Origin: Martensiomyces pterosporus
Taxonomy: Eukaryota; Kickxellomycota; Kickxellomycetes; Kickxellales; Kickxellaceae
Assembly: GCA_025201845.1 (NCBI GenBank)
Contig: MU603932.1
Location: 189,006 to 253,005 of the forward strand
DNA length: 64,000 nucleotides
Direction of reading: 5' to 3'
Below are positions 44,984 to 54,856 of this stretch, piece by piece. A model generated the notes under the pieces. The model was not told the DNA's origin, ran no database searches, and saw nothing but the letters and a program-made list of their open reading frames with translations. How positions within the stretch are numbered: position 1 is the stretch's first letter; each line of letters opens with the position of its first letter. The translations under genes and the position numbers were made by a program.

Positions 44984-47043
44984 TCACCTGGCTGCAGCAA
45001 GGAACATGTCTAGTCTAGCCTTTGCCAAGGGGTGCTGAAGCACATCTAGGACATGATCAAAGTTGACATGCGGCGCAAAGCTGTAGACAGGCAGCAGCTC
45101 ATACCCCGCCGAGTCACGCGGCAAAATGCGCTCCATGTCGACTGATGCTGGCATGACAAAGAACGTTCTATAAAGATAGAAATCCAGGAGAAAGCACAAA
45201 GAGCAGTCAGCGGCAAATTCCAGCATGGGGACAGGAAAGATACATGCACAGCGGCATATTCAACTTGCCTTTCATATCGATTCGGCGATGTCTGCTTGAA
45301 TACGCTCTCATTAGAGCTAGCGAGTTGCACCAGTGTCTGGTTCACCAACGCCGACTGTCGAATAGCGTCGCGGACCTCGCTGTCTGTCTTAGACACCAAG
45401 TCCACCAGTTCTACGCGCGACTGCATCCTGGCTACATGTTACTCAAAGTGCATGTTTGGAAGTAGCGCTCACAGGCACACCAACAAGCAAAAGTCAGCAC
45501 ATGGCGATAGTTCATTCCAGCACCGACGCCAAACAGGATTGCTTTGTGGGCCACCAATCCACAACTTACGCTTTGTGTTCGGCTGAACGAGAAGATGGCG
45601 CGGCGCCATGTATGCGGCGAAGAAGAGAACATGCGTGGTCAGCTGAGGACCAGCGCCATCGGCACTGCTGTTAGCGGGGTACGCATCTGGTGACATTTTG
45701 CAGATCGCGTCCTCGCTTGCAGGCTGAACATAGCATTGCGCGGAGCGTGAGACTGACGTTTCTGAGAGATATCTGAGGACCGGCACAACCCCGGACTGGT
45801 GTACAACTCCATATCCAACGGCGAGTAGCGCGTTGAACACTGTCCAGAGATGCCAAAAGTACGGCGGTGCCAGGCGGTGCCATCGCGATGTACAGATGAT
45901 GATTCCTGGCAGCACTGGGAGGAGGAACCGCACTTCTTGGTGGGGCACAGCCGAGAGCATCACCAAGCCAGACATGACTGAAAGAGCTGCTGCTACTGAT
46001 GTGTAGCTTGCTCCCTGTCTAGCGCTCGGCGACTTTATGAACCGCCACGCCTTGATTGCTGCCAACATGTACAGAGGGCCGAATAGAGCGGGCATCGATA
46101 TCAACGAGTGCTCATACCACGGGTGGATGCCATGTGTCGCCAGATTGTCGCTGTCTTTGTTATAAAAGTAGTTGTTCAGCACGGTGCAGGTCAGTGATCC
46201 AGAGACTCTGAATGGCGCGGCGCCTATGTGTACCTGCAGCGACCCAAAGTAGAGGGAATCAACAACAACAATTGCAAAGGCCGTGGCTAAACCGCTGGCA
46301 GCGATGCAAACCAAGCCAGAAACCAGTCGACTCGGCGAGAGCGCACCAGTGCTTGCTGAGCGCAGAAGCAATAGGCCACACACAAGACCAAGTGGCAGAG
46401 CGTACAAGAAAAAGGATATATGCGCAAAAGTGCCCAAGGAGAGACATATCCCGAATGATAGGCACGTTGCTTTCCAGCCTTGAGCGCGTTTGGCGCCCTG
46501 GGGCTTTACATCTGCAGCCCTGGCTGAGCAGCCCTGTTCGATGCGGGAGAGAATGTTGAAGCAGACTGCGAGGACAATCGATGAGAATGAATTGGAAAAC
46601 GTATGTGCGTGGAATACAGCCAGGCAGTGCGAGCTTGCCAGCAGCAGCATCGTTGGCCGCAAGCGTGCAGAGGAATTGATCCTCCGAATTGTGCTGTAAA
46701 TGCTGCAGTCGACAACAAAGGTCAATAGCGCCATAAACAAGCGTGTAGTGCAGAATATCAGGGTGCTTGTCAGCTCCAATTGCACGCCAAACTTCAACAG
46801 CGCGTGCTGAGCGCATTTAAGCAGGACCATGGGTGTGCCCGAGTACAGATAGATGGGCACTATGGATCTGACAGGCGATTTGGAAGTGAACTCCCAGGTG
46901 TGCAAGGCATCTAGTCCGAAAACATCGCTGGAGACGACCTCTGGCGCCTGGAAGAACTCGTCTGGGTGAATATACGCGGGGCTGATGGAGAGCAGCAGGC
47001 GCGCAACGACCAATGCTGCGTATATCGACCTTGGTCGCCACAT
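44984..47043 (-). CDS. SMP3: GPI mannosyltransferase 4 (SMP3/PIGZ, GT22 family)
   Basis: Three exons: 47043-45570, 45431-45269 and 45167-44984, product 606 aa. The GT22 catalytic loop HPDE is at 26-29 (YIHPDEFFQAPEV). It is followed by TWEFTSKSPVRSIVPIYLYSGTPM and many membrane helices, with PHQEVRFLLPVLP near 385, all typical of the Alg9/PigB/Smp3 group. Intron 1 has a GTAAGT donor. Intron 2 uses a GC donor and its removal yields the SMP3-like ERTFFVMPASV segment. Smp3 adds the fourth mannose to the GPI anchor in the ER lumen. SMP3 was preferred over GPI10/PIGB by overall layout, so the subgroup is less sure than the family. It is head to head with IWR1. Confidence 0.83.
45168..45268 (-). 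other. GC-AG intron 2 of SMP3
   Basis: Donor GAAAG/GCAAGT (the optimal GC donor), branch-like CTGAC, acceptor TTTATAG, 101 bp. The join gives an AGA codon and an in-frame third exon. Confidence 0.72.
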
Positions 47044-47499
47044 CCTCGACAGCTTCTTTTTGCGCGCTTCACCTGCAGCACCGAAAGGCGATTAGCTGGA
47101 ATTCAGAAATGAGAAATGGAGGAAGAGGCACCGGTTTAAACCACAGAGCCATTAACAGCCCAGAATGTCGCAGTCGTGGAGATAAAGAGCCCTCTCGGCC
47201 AGCCGCGGCCTTGCGGAGCTCATCCCAGCAAGGAGCTAGCATGTATCAAGAAGAACACAGTTTACGGTCAGATCACGTGTGCTGCAGATTGCCTCCTTTG
47301 ATCAGTTCAGCCAAAATGATCAAACGCCCAAGCCCCAAAAAAAAAGCCGGTGGCAGGGGCCAGGAAAGGCAAGCAAACAAGACATGGTGCCTTTACCCCA
47401 CATGCCATGCTTGTCTTTCCTCTCGCTGTGCTCAGCTTCTCTCCAAAAGTATTATTGCAGCTCCCGTTCCTCAATTGCACCTGTGGCCGCCGTGCTAGA
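47044..47499. promoter_or_regulatory. Divergent region SMP3 / IWR1
   Basis: A 456-bp head-to-head spacer with an A-rich run (ccccaaaaaaaaagccgg) near 47335. The IWR1 frame is open for 50 codons upstream of its ATG, with an earlier in-frame ATG at 47407. Confidence 0.35.
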
Positions 47500-48588
47500 A
47501 TGCTGAGACAAAGCCCGAATGTCGGAATTACAGCTGGGCAAGCAAGCGAGCCCCTGACGATTCTTCGTGTCAAGCGGAAGCGCGATCAGGAGCCGCTAGA
47601 AGCGCTGGTCATTCATCAGCAGAGGAGAAAGATCGCCAGCCAAGGTGATGTGCATACAAGCGAGGGTCTGGCAAGTGGGGGTCTGGCAAGTGGGGGTCTG
47701 GCAAGTGGGGGTCTGGCAAGCAAGGCAACGACAGACACTGGCGACAGGACTGAATCGAGCGAAAAGCCGCTGCTGTTTGCTCTGGGCGAGACGATTTCGG
47801 AAGCAGAGTTTGGTGATGCCTCCAGGAGAATCGCTTTGCAGAGCCGCTTGACCTCATTGGCGAAGCGGCGCCACGAAGATACAGCTATGCAGCAAGATGG
47901 CACGCAGGGTGCACCCAAGCCAGAGCAGGCTACAGGCCCTGGGGATGCTCGTCAAACCAAATTCCGGGTTGTGGGCAAGCGGCAGATTCAGCTCGCTGAT
48001 GACACTCTGCAGCAGCCTGCCACCAAAAGCACCAACTACGGCATTCCCCAAGTCCTTGCCTCTGCAGACTTGGAGCCAGCCAGGGACAAAATCAGAATGT
48101 TTGATGCTATCAACGAGGACGATTTCCTGACTACGCAGTCTAAAGGGAGACCAGACCCATATGCCGACCTGGCTCTTGGCCGACCATCGTCTACAAACGC
48201 CAACGGCGACAGCACACAGGACATCATGGATACGCTCCTGCCTATGGTCCGCGACTATCTCTCATTCAGCCAGCCAAAGCCAGAGTACGTCTACGATTTT
48301 TACTATGTGCAGCAGTCCCATGCAGGAATGGATCCCAACATACTCCGTGCTCCGAATGTCGGAACCGTTTTGTGGGTTGACGACGCGGAGGAGTTCACGA
48401 ACGGGGGCGACAGCGACGACGATGGCAACAGCGACGACGCCGATTCTAACGCAGAGGACTACTACACAAATGACTACCCAGACGAGCCCGAATATAACAG
48501 TGAGATCGACGATTACTACTATTCGTCAGATGAGCGCGAGCAGCTTCAGAACAACGACTTGGACGCCTATTCCGATTGCGAGTGGTGA
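47500..48588 (+). CDS. IWR1: RNA polymerase II nuclear import factor IWR1 (SLC7A6OS-like)
   Basis: 362 aa from the ATG at 47500. The conserved N-terminal IWR1 signature is EPLTILRVKRKRDQEPLEAL. The C-terminal part has EYVYDFYYV, then the acidic NDYPDE block with D/E/Y-rich runs (DYYYSSDERE) that binds Pol II. Iwr1 binds the cleft between the two large Pol II subunits and directs import of the assembled enzyme through its bipartite NLS, represented here by the basic KRKR stretch. The middle holds four GLASG units from a 15-bp minisatellite. An earlier in-frame ATG (47407) would add a hydrophobic stretch, which is unlikely for this soluble factor. Confidence 0.88.
   Translation: MLRQSPNVGITAGQASEPLTILRVKRKRDQEPLEALVIHQQRRKIASQGDVHTSEGLASGGLASGGLASGGLASKATTDTGDRTESSEKPLLFALGETISEAEFGDASRRIALQSRLTSLAKRRHEDTAMQQDGTQGAPKPEQATGPGDARQTKFRVVGKRQIQLADDTLQQPATKSTNYGIPQVLASADLEPARDKIRMFDAINEDDFLTTQSKGRPDPYADLALGRPSSTNANGDSTQDIMDTLLPMVRDYLSFSQPKPEYVYDFYYVQQSHAGMDPNILRAPNVGTVLWVDDAEEFTNGGDSDDDGNSDDADSNAEDYYTNDYPDEPEYNSEIDDYYYSSDEREQLQNNDLDAYSDCEW
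47664..47722 (+). repeat. 15-bp coding minisatellite (GLASG)n
   Basis: Four near-perfect copies of ggtctggcaagtggg inside IWR1. The first and last copies differ at their outer ends. Confidence 0.9.
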
Positions 48589-49168
48589 GGTGCGCTGGAC
48601 TACCAATTTAAAAGTGGGAGTGCTCCAGGAAATTCGGGGCGTTTCCATGGGCAATAAACACCGGCAGACGCTGTAGCTTGTTATCAGCACTCTATAACTG
48701 CAGTGGACAAAAGATGAAAGAGACGAATGCAAGGAATGACCTCTAACAGAATCGGTTTATTCCGTAGATACATATGGTTGCGAGGTATGCAGCAGGCTAG
48801 GTTTGTAGAATATGTGCGAGGGCGCCACGCGAATATATGCCTGCGATCACTACAACCAGAATTTCGGCATTTGTGGCCCGTATCCAGGGAAGCTGGTATC
48901 CGTGGGGGTGTAGCGACAGGACTCACCCGAGCTGGTGCTATTTGTCCCTCGTGCGAGCCACAATCGCTGCCAAAGAGCTGTGCCTCCGCATGTGTCTCTC
49001 GGGGGTTTCCTGCCTCCTGCAGGACATGCCAACGGCATCGCGCACTTCGATCACCTATGGTTATAGCTAGAGACCCCTCGAGCATCAGGCGAAATGCGAC
49101 CAGACAGCATTGAGCTATGGCCACAAAGCCTTTGCGTATTTTGATTGCTGGTATGCAAATCCACCTGC
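48589..49168. other. Convergent 3' region, IWR1 and TAH18
   Basis: 580 bp between tail-to-tail genes; only shadow frames. Probably long 3' UTRs. A small unseen gene cannot be excluded. Confidence 0.4.
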
Positions 49169-50950
49169 CTAGTACCAGCATTCTTCCTGGTAGCGGCCTG
49201 CCTTCTCCATGGCCTTGATATAGCCGCTGGCCTCATCGCTATCCATACTGGAGTTGCCGGAAACTACACCAACAAACGCCTGACGTACATCCTCGGGCAT
49301 GCGATTGGCATTTCCAGAAACGTAGACGACAGCGCCGTGCTCGTCAATCAGCGACCAGATAGGCTTGCTGTTCTCCAGAATCCGATGCTGCACATAGTCC
49401 TTTTTCCCTTCCTGGTCTCTCGAGAATGCGCAGTACAAATGGAGCGACCTGTCGCTTTGCCACGACTCAAGCTCGTCGCGATAGTAAAAGTCCTTGCTCT
49501 TGCTGCGACATCCAAAGAACAGGTAGTTATCGCTGGCGCCGTCGTGGCGTCTCTTTTGGATGAACGACATAAAGGCAGCGATGCCTGTCCCCGGACCAAC
49601 CATGATAATGGGGGTGGATGTGTCAGCGGGCAGCTTCATTGTGCCCTTGGAAAACCTCAGCGGAACCGTTTGGCCAACTGGCAAGTGCGCGAGCCACTGC
49701 GTGCATACGCCTACGCGCGGGCGGTACATGATCGTTTTGTATTTGACTATGGCTACAGTCAGGTCGATTGTTCTGGGAGTCACGGCGCACGACGATGAGA
49801 TTGAAAACGAACGCTCGGCAATGACGGGGAACACGTCAAAGATGTAGGCCAGCGGAACGCGCGATTCAGGAAAATCGTCCAACACCTCTAGGATGGTCCG
49901 CTTCGGCCGCATGCAGTAGGTGTGCAGCTCATCCTGACCAGCGGCACTGGAGAACTCGCGCAGCTTTTCCTTCTCGTCCTCGCCCCGAGAGAAGTAATAC
50001 AGCATTTCAAAGAACGACCTCCGAGGCACGGACATGATGTCGAAATAGCTGGTAAACAGCCAGCGCAAAGTAGTGTGTCGGGGAAGCCATGGCGGCGCGC
50101 TGGCAGGATCCCGCGGAGCAACGCTGATCGGTCTGTCGGCATCCCCAAGCCAGCCCATGGTCTTGAGAAAGGCACACACGTCCTTTTCCAGGTTGCTTGG
50201 TCTGAAAACAGCGCAGTCGCCGGGGCCCCACGTCGGAACACCCGCATGGTCCTGCAGCTCGAACTGGAAATGGCGGACATCCTGGAAGTGGTCCTCGGCT
50301 GTGATCCTCTCCGAAACTGTGAGCTTGGCAGGATAGCTGTTTTCAATAGTAGTGGTCGGTAGCCCTTGCTGGATTGCGAGCTTGCCGGCATCACTGGTGG
50401 CGAAGTCCACATCAAAAGTCGGCTCGGGGGTAACCAAGTCAGATATGATGGGCTCCGGAAGAGGGAGCCTGTCGAGCAATGCGCTCCACAGGTTGACAAG
50501 CCAAGGATCCAGTGTTCCATCGGTGCCCAAGTAATGCTGGTCGTCGCCATCCCCGCGCGGAACTATAGGCGACGCACCCAGCTGCTGCAGCCGGCGGAAC
50601 AGGCGCTTGGCAGGGAAGTTGAACTTTTGGTAGCTTGAGTCGCCCAGCCCGAACACAGCAAACTCCATGCCCTCGAGCGCATCGTGCGGGATTGACTTGC
50701 GCAGGAGGAAATGCCAGAACCTCTTCATGTTGTCCGGCTCCTCGCCCTGGCCAGTGGTCGAGCACACAAATATGACTGGGCACGTTGTCGCGAACACTAG
50801 CGCCCTGTCGGCCTGGTCCATCGCTTGCACCTGTGTGGAGAAGTGGCGCCTCCATGCCTGGCGAGCTATTCGCCGCGCAGTGTCTTCGGCGTACCCAGTC
50901 TGCGATCCGTAGAGTATCAGCAGCCTGCGCTCTCGTTCAGCAACTGCCAT
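49169..50950 (-). CDS. TAH18: NADPH-dependent diflavin oxidoreductase TAH18/NDOR1
   Basis: 593 aa from the ATG at 50950. N-terminal flavodoxin domain with the FMN loop YGSQTGYAEDTA, STTGQGEEP and FGLGDSSYQKFNF. Then a ferredoxin-reductase domain with the FAD motif RSFSISSS, GVCTQWL and the NADPH-binding GPGTGIAAF, CRSKSKDFYYRDEL and YVSGNANRMP. It ends in an aromatic tail (EECWY), whose Trp stacks on FAD. Tah18 passes electrons from NADPH to the Fe-S protein Dre2, driving cytosolic Fe-S assembly; DNA2 in this same window is a client of that pathway. Full length, all motifs intact, no intron. TATA-like box 75 bp upstream. Confidence 0.94.
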   Translation of the reverse strand: MAVAERERRLLILYGSQTGYAEDTARRIARQAWRRHFSTQVQAMDQADRALVFATTCPVIFVCSTTGQGEEPDNMKRFWHFLLRKSIPHDALEGMEFAVFGLGDSSYQKFNFPAKRLFRRLQQLGASPIVPRGDGDDQHYLGTDGTLDPWLVNLWSALLDRLPLPEPIISDLVTPEPTFDVDFATSDAGKLAIQQGLPTTTIENSYPAKLTVSERITAEDHFQDVRHFQFELQDHAGVPTWGPGDCAVFRPSNLEKDVCAFLKTMGWLGDADRPISVAPRDPASAPPWLPRHTTLRWLFTSYFDIMSVPRRSFFEMLYYFSRGEDEKEKLREFSSAAGQDELHTYCMRPKRTILEVLDDFPESRVPLAYIFDVFPVIAERSFSISSSCAVTPRTIDLTVAIVKYKTIMYRPRVGVCTQWLAHLPVGQTVPLRFSKGTMKLPADTSTPIIMVGPGTGIAAFMSFIQKRRHDGASDNYLFFGCRSKSKDFYYRDELESWQSDRSLHLYCAFSRDQEGKKDYVQHRILENSKPIWSLIDEHGAVVYVSGNANRMPEDVRQAFVGVVSGNSSMDSDEASGYIKAMEKAGRYQEECWY

Positions 50951-51024
50951 TTCCTAGTGTTGAGTTGCTTGGTGCCCAAATCCAATATGCAGCAGGCTAA
51001 GAGGTGTGCAGAATGGGGCGTCAG

Positions 51025-51032
51025 TTTATATA
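51025..51032 (-). promoter_or_regulatory. TATA-like box of TAH18
   Basis: TATATAAA on the minus strand, 75 bp upstream of the ATG at 50950. Confidence 0.45.
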
Positions 51033-51149
51033 GTAGAAATGCAGATAAAGTGGGAAGCGCAAACCGCGGAATGAGAAAAAGAATGAGCCCGCCGGCAAAC
51101 GGCCACTTTGAAATCCAGTAGGGCTGAAAGGAGAAGGCGTGCTAGCGAG

Positions 51150-51458
51150 TCACAACTCAGAGCTGGATATTTTGACTATATCAATCGTTTTGGCCAGCGA
51201 CTTCCACTGCTCGTTCGTTTCGTCCACCCTGTCGGCCAACCGTGCAGCGCTGCTTTGCGCAGCCGACAGCGTCTGCTGAGTGTCCCTGATGGCTGCATCC
51301 AGCCCGGCTGTTTGCTTTGCGGCTCTGGCCAGCATGTCCTTGAGCTCGCTGCCCCCCGACGATTCTTGGGCCAGCGAGCCTAGTTCTCCTAGAATCGCCT
51401 GCGCGTGCTCGTGGATGTCTGTCTGCGCCTCCCCAACAGCGGTGCCTTTAGAACTCAT
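51150..51458 (-). CDS. Small coiled-coil protein, unknown function
   Basis: 102 aa from the ATG at 51458. Almost wholly helical with heptad-like spacing from about 12 to 92 (AQAILGELGSLAQE; GLDAAIRDTQQTLSAAQ; LADRVDETNEQWKSLAK), one Gly/Ser break (ESSGGSE), no membrane helix and no cysteines. Size and texture resemble small subunits of coiled-coil complexes such as BLOC-1 or DASH/kinetochore parts, but no family signature was recognised. It lies 199 bp upstream of TAH18 on the same strand. The frame has good length, composition and start context for a real gene. Confidence 0.55.
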   Translation of the reverse strand: MSSKGTAVGEAQTDIHEHAQAILGELGSLAQESSGGSELKDMLARAAKQTAGLDAAIRDTQQTLSAAQSSAARLADRVDETNEQWKSLAKTIDIVKISSSEL

Positions 51459-52046
51459 GGTTCAGCGGTGTGCAGTGTGCAGTAAGCGACGAACAAACAA
51501 AGCAACAGCGAGGGCTGCTCTGGGCATCTGCGCCCGCATAGCCCTCCTAGTGGGGTGAGTTGCTGCCCGGCAGCATATATGGGTTGCCTCTGCCTTGCCT
51601 CCCGCAAGAAGCAAGCACACCGATATACATGCTGGGAGGTCATGTGCTGCAGCGCTAAAGCCAGAGTTGGTCAAGTGGCCGCCGCCACCACCCGTTTGCG
51701 CATTACAGAAACGAGCACTGACAAAAGCCCAGAAATGCAACACACTGCGTATTTGCATTGCAGGTGGCTCAAGGGGGTTCGGGGTAGGAAGGAATAGTGG
51801 AGCAGAGAGGCAGGAAGCGGGAGCCTGGCTTGATTGTCCAGCTGCAGAGCGCATGGCTCAACCTTACACATGCGCATCCATGGCCCTGGGCAATGCCCAC
51901 AGGAGGAAGAGGCCCTTGATGAATGGCAGCGAGGCAACGCCTTGTGCGCCGACTCCTTTGGCGCCCGCCCTCCTCCTTCTCTGCTTTGCAACAGGATTGT
52001 CACGTTTTCCCTCCACTTGTTTGCATATCTATCTTTCTTGTGTTTT
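51459..52046. promoter_or_regulatory. Divergent region, coiled-coil gene / DinB-like gene
   Basis: A 588-bp head-to-head spacer. A T-rich run (tatctttcttgtgtttt) lies directly before the DinB-like ATG. No gene seen. Confidence 0.4.
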
Positions 52047-52724
52047 ATGGACGACAAAGCCTCTGAGACGCTGTTTGCCAGCGCTGTGGGCTACTTGCAG
52101 CATCTGAGCGGAGCGATATCTAGTCTGGACGATGCGACATACACGCGGGCGTCAACCGCCCTGCCGGGGAGCACAATAGGCAAGCATGTGCGCCATGTCC
52201 TCGACCACTTCAACCTTCTGTTTGCCGCCGCCCTGCCGCCACAAACCGGCACAGAGAGCGCTGCTACGCGCGAGCCACGCTGTGAGCCGGTGCATTACTC
52301 GCACCGAGTGCGCAACGTAAGTGACTGCATGGCAATGCGCTGGCGCTGTTTGGCGATGGAGTTCAGGAGTCTTAGCCCTGCCGTTTTGTTCGTCTGCTGC
52401 TAACCCCCGCTGCTGTAGGTCTCAACTGAGAAGGACGTCGCAAGCGGCATGTCGAGTATCGAGGCAGCTGTGGAGCGCGCGCTGGATCTCCAGCTACGAT
52501 CGCCTGGTCTGCTTGAGCCAATCCAGGTGTTTGACACGCTGCCCAACGGAAAAGAAGCAGGGTTTACGTCGACGCTAGGCCGAGAGCTGTGGTTCTGCAT
52601 CCACCACCTGGTGCACCACAACGCAGTCATCGCATCGCTGATGCACGAGTTTGGCCTCGATCGCCCGGCTGACTTTGCCTACGCCCCGTCGACGATCCAC
52701 GCGCAGGAAGCAGCCAAAAACTAA
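52047..52724 (+). CDS. DinB-like four-helix protein
   Basis: Two exons: 52047-52316 and 52419-52724. The intron has a GTAAGT donor, a CTAAC branch-like site and a GCTGTAG acceptor, phase 0. Product 191 aa. The metal-ligand histidines of the DinB-like fold are recognisable: GKHVRHVLDHF in the first half and ELWFCIHHLVHHNAVI near the end. DinB-like proteins are mostly bacterial and bind metals; a few act as thiol-dependent transferases. Eukaryotic members are little studied. The intron argues against recent bacterial transfer or contamination. No targeting signal visible. Confidence 0.78.
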
Positions 52725-52997
52725 GCCAGATCCGAGTGCCAAAGTACTGCACTCCGGCACACGCAAAAGGGCAGCTTGCCAATGCACACGCACGTAGATA
52801 CTGCGGCGGAACACTAAGCAGGGCCGCGGAACAAAACAAAGGCAGCAAGGCATACACCAAAAATCCTCTTCAGATTCTCTGCCAGCTCTCTGAATAAACG
52901 CAATGCGGTTTGGGTCCACATGTATTGGAACAAAAGCTATAGAAAAGAAAGCACGCTGGGAGGCTCCCGGGTGGGGATGGTAAATGCCGCTCTGCTT

Positions 52998-54425
52998 TTA
53001 GAAGCCGGCAACACCAAGACCACCAAGCTCGGCCTGCTCCTTGGCGAAGGTCTCAAAGTAGTTGTAGATGATGGTGACAGCAAGGAGGATACCAGTGCCC
53101 GAGCCGATGGCGCCAAGGAGGTCGGCGGAGATGGACAGAATGCCAATGATAACACCGCCGACAGTGGCAGCAGTGGGGATGATGCGCTTGAGCTCCTTGT
53201 ACATCGAGGTGTCGCGGTAGCCAGCAATGACGGTCTGCTGCTCGCGCAGCTCACGAGCGACATCGCGGGGTCCCGAGCCGCTGACGTCGAGCCAGGTGCG
53301 CGAGAGGAGGGCGCAGGCAGTGAGCATGTACGCGACGTACAGGGCAAAGTGGATCGGGTCCTTGAGGGTGTTGATGAACGAGCGGGGAGGGGTCATGTAG
53401 TAGGCAAGGCCCGAGGTGGGGAAGAACTGCGACGATCCCTGGTAGGGCTCCCAGACGCCAAAGAGGCGGATAAGCAGGTTGTCGGGGAAGCGGCGGTAGA
53501 GGAGCTGCGAGATCATAAACACGTTCGACGCCAGGGCAGACTGCAGCATGATGGGCATGTTCGAGGTGTAGAACAGCTTGATGGGGAACGAGGCGCGGTG
53601 GCCACGGAAGCGAGCCGACTTGACTGGGATCTCGACGCGGAAGCCCTGGAGGTAGATGACCACGGCAAACACGAGAGCAGTGGCGACAAGGTTGGTGAGG
53701 TTGGGCAGGCTGGAGCGGGTGAAGGCCTCAAAGATGGCCTTGAACTTGTTGGAGCGCACAAAGAGGAGGTGGAAGAAGGCAATGATAGCGCCCTCAAACT
53801 CGGGGCCCTTGCCGTTGTTGACGGTGAGGGGCGAGAGGGACTTCCACACGATGTCCTCGCAGATGTTGGTGGCGATGAACAGGTTGATGCCAGAGCCAAG
53901 ACCGTAGCCCTTCTGGAGCATCTCGTCGAGAAGGATGACAATGACGCCGGCAACAAAGAGCTGGATGATCAGAAGAAGGCAGATGCCAGCGCCGAGGTTC
54001 TTGGGGTCGCCGTACTGGCCGGTCATGACAGCAACGGTGGCAGAGCCAAAGGTGATGAGCATGGCGAAGAGCTTCTGCGCACCCGAGAAGAGAGCACGGT
54101 CCTCACGGAGCGAGTAGTCGACCTCGATGATCTGGGCGCCAGCGAGAAGCTGCATGATCATGCCCGACGTGATGATAGGCGTGATACCAAACTCCATGAG
54201 CGTTCCGCGGTTAGAGGCGAGAATCACACGCATCCAGTACAGAGGGTCGGACGAGTCCGACGACATGATGCCGTAGAGAGGAACCTGGGACAGGACAAGG
54301 AAGATGAGCAGAGTAATCACGGTCCACAGAATCTTCTGGTTGAATGCAACCTTGCGGTCGGGTGCTGCCACCTCGGGGATGACAGCCATGAATGGCCGGA
54401 TGAGCGTCAGGAAGCGGAAGCCCAT
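52998..54425 (-). CDS. SEC61: Protein translocon subunit SEC61 alpha
   Basis: 475 aa from the ATG at 54425. It starts [20 protein letters not shown], followed by the plug region [26 protein letters not shown] in helix 2, [21 protein letters not shown] in the cytosolic loop (broken over two motifs) and [18 protein letters not shown] at the end. This is the complete ten-helix SecY/Sec61 architecture. It forms the ER channel with Sec61 beta and gamma for co- and post-translational translocation. Codon use is biased to C-ending codons, as in NDK. A 536-codon stop-free antisense frame is a shadow of this bias. TATA-like box about 37 bp upstream. Confidence 0.97.
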   Translation of the reverse strand: MGFRFLTLIRPFMAVIPEVAAPDRKVAFNQKILWTVITLLIFLVLSQVPLYGIMSSDSSDPLYWMRVILASNRGTLMEFGITPIITSGMIMQLLAGAQIIEVDYSLREDRALFSGAQKLFAMLITFGSATVAVMTGQYGDPKNLGAGICLLLIIQLFVAGVIVILLDEMLQKGYGLGSGINLFIATNICEDIVWKSLSPLTVNNGKGPEFEGAIIAFFHLLFVRSNKFKAIFEAFTRSSLPNLTNLVATALVFAVVIYLQGFRVEIPVKSARFRGHRASFPIKLFYTSNMPIMLQSALASNVFMISQLLYRRFPDNLLIRLFGVWEPYQGSSQFFPTSGLAYYMTPPRSFINTLKDPIHFALYVAYMLTACALLSRTWLDVSGSGPRDVARELREQQTVIAGYRDTSMYKELKRIIPTAATVGGVIIGILSISADLLGAIGSGTGILLAVTIIYNYFETFAKEQAELGGLGVAGF

Positions 54426-54461
54426 GGCGTCTTAGAGGTCCTGAATGTAGGTGGAGAGGAT

Positions 54462-54469
54462 ATTATATA
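54462..54469 (-). promoter_or_regulatory. TATA-like box of SEC61
   Basis: TATATAAT on the minus strand, 37 bp upstream of the ATG at 54425. Confidence 0.45.
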
Positions 54470-54856
54470 TGGGCGAGCGGGAGATTGCAGGCACCAGTTG
54501 AGACGGGGGGCTGGGCAAGAAAGCGAATAATAAAAGGAAATAATGCAGGAAGAAAAGAGGGCGCGGCTCTCGCCAGCACAGCTATCAGCTCCTTTTGTAT
54601 TCTACTCTCTTCCTTCGGGCCCAGCTCCAGTGGGCCTGGAGGCGGCATGCAGCTACTGCTGCTGTCCTCTTTCTTTTTTTGGCTGGGCGGGCGAACCAGC
54701 GAACGAGTGCGCTGGATCAAGGGATTTTGGCAGACAGCACCCAATAGGATGCGGCCAACCGAGCAAGAGCACCGCGTTCATTGGCTGAACCATCACGTGC
54801 CCTCCATTCCTCTGGCAGCTATGAGGCAGCAGCAGCAGCAGCCAGAGAGCCCAAGG

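Noticed and set aside
52920..54530. 536-codon plus-strand frame antisense to SEC61
   Set aside because: It arises from the strong C-ending codon bias of SEC61. Its translation is charged noise.
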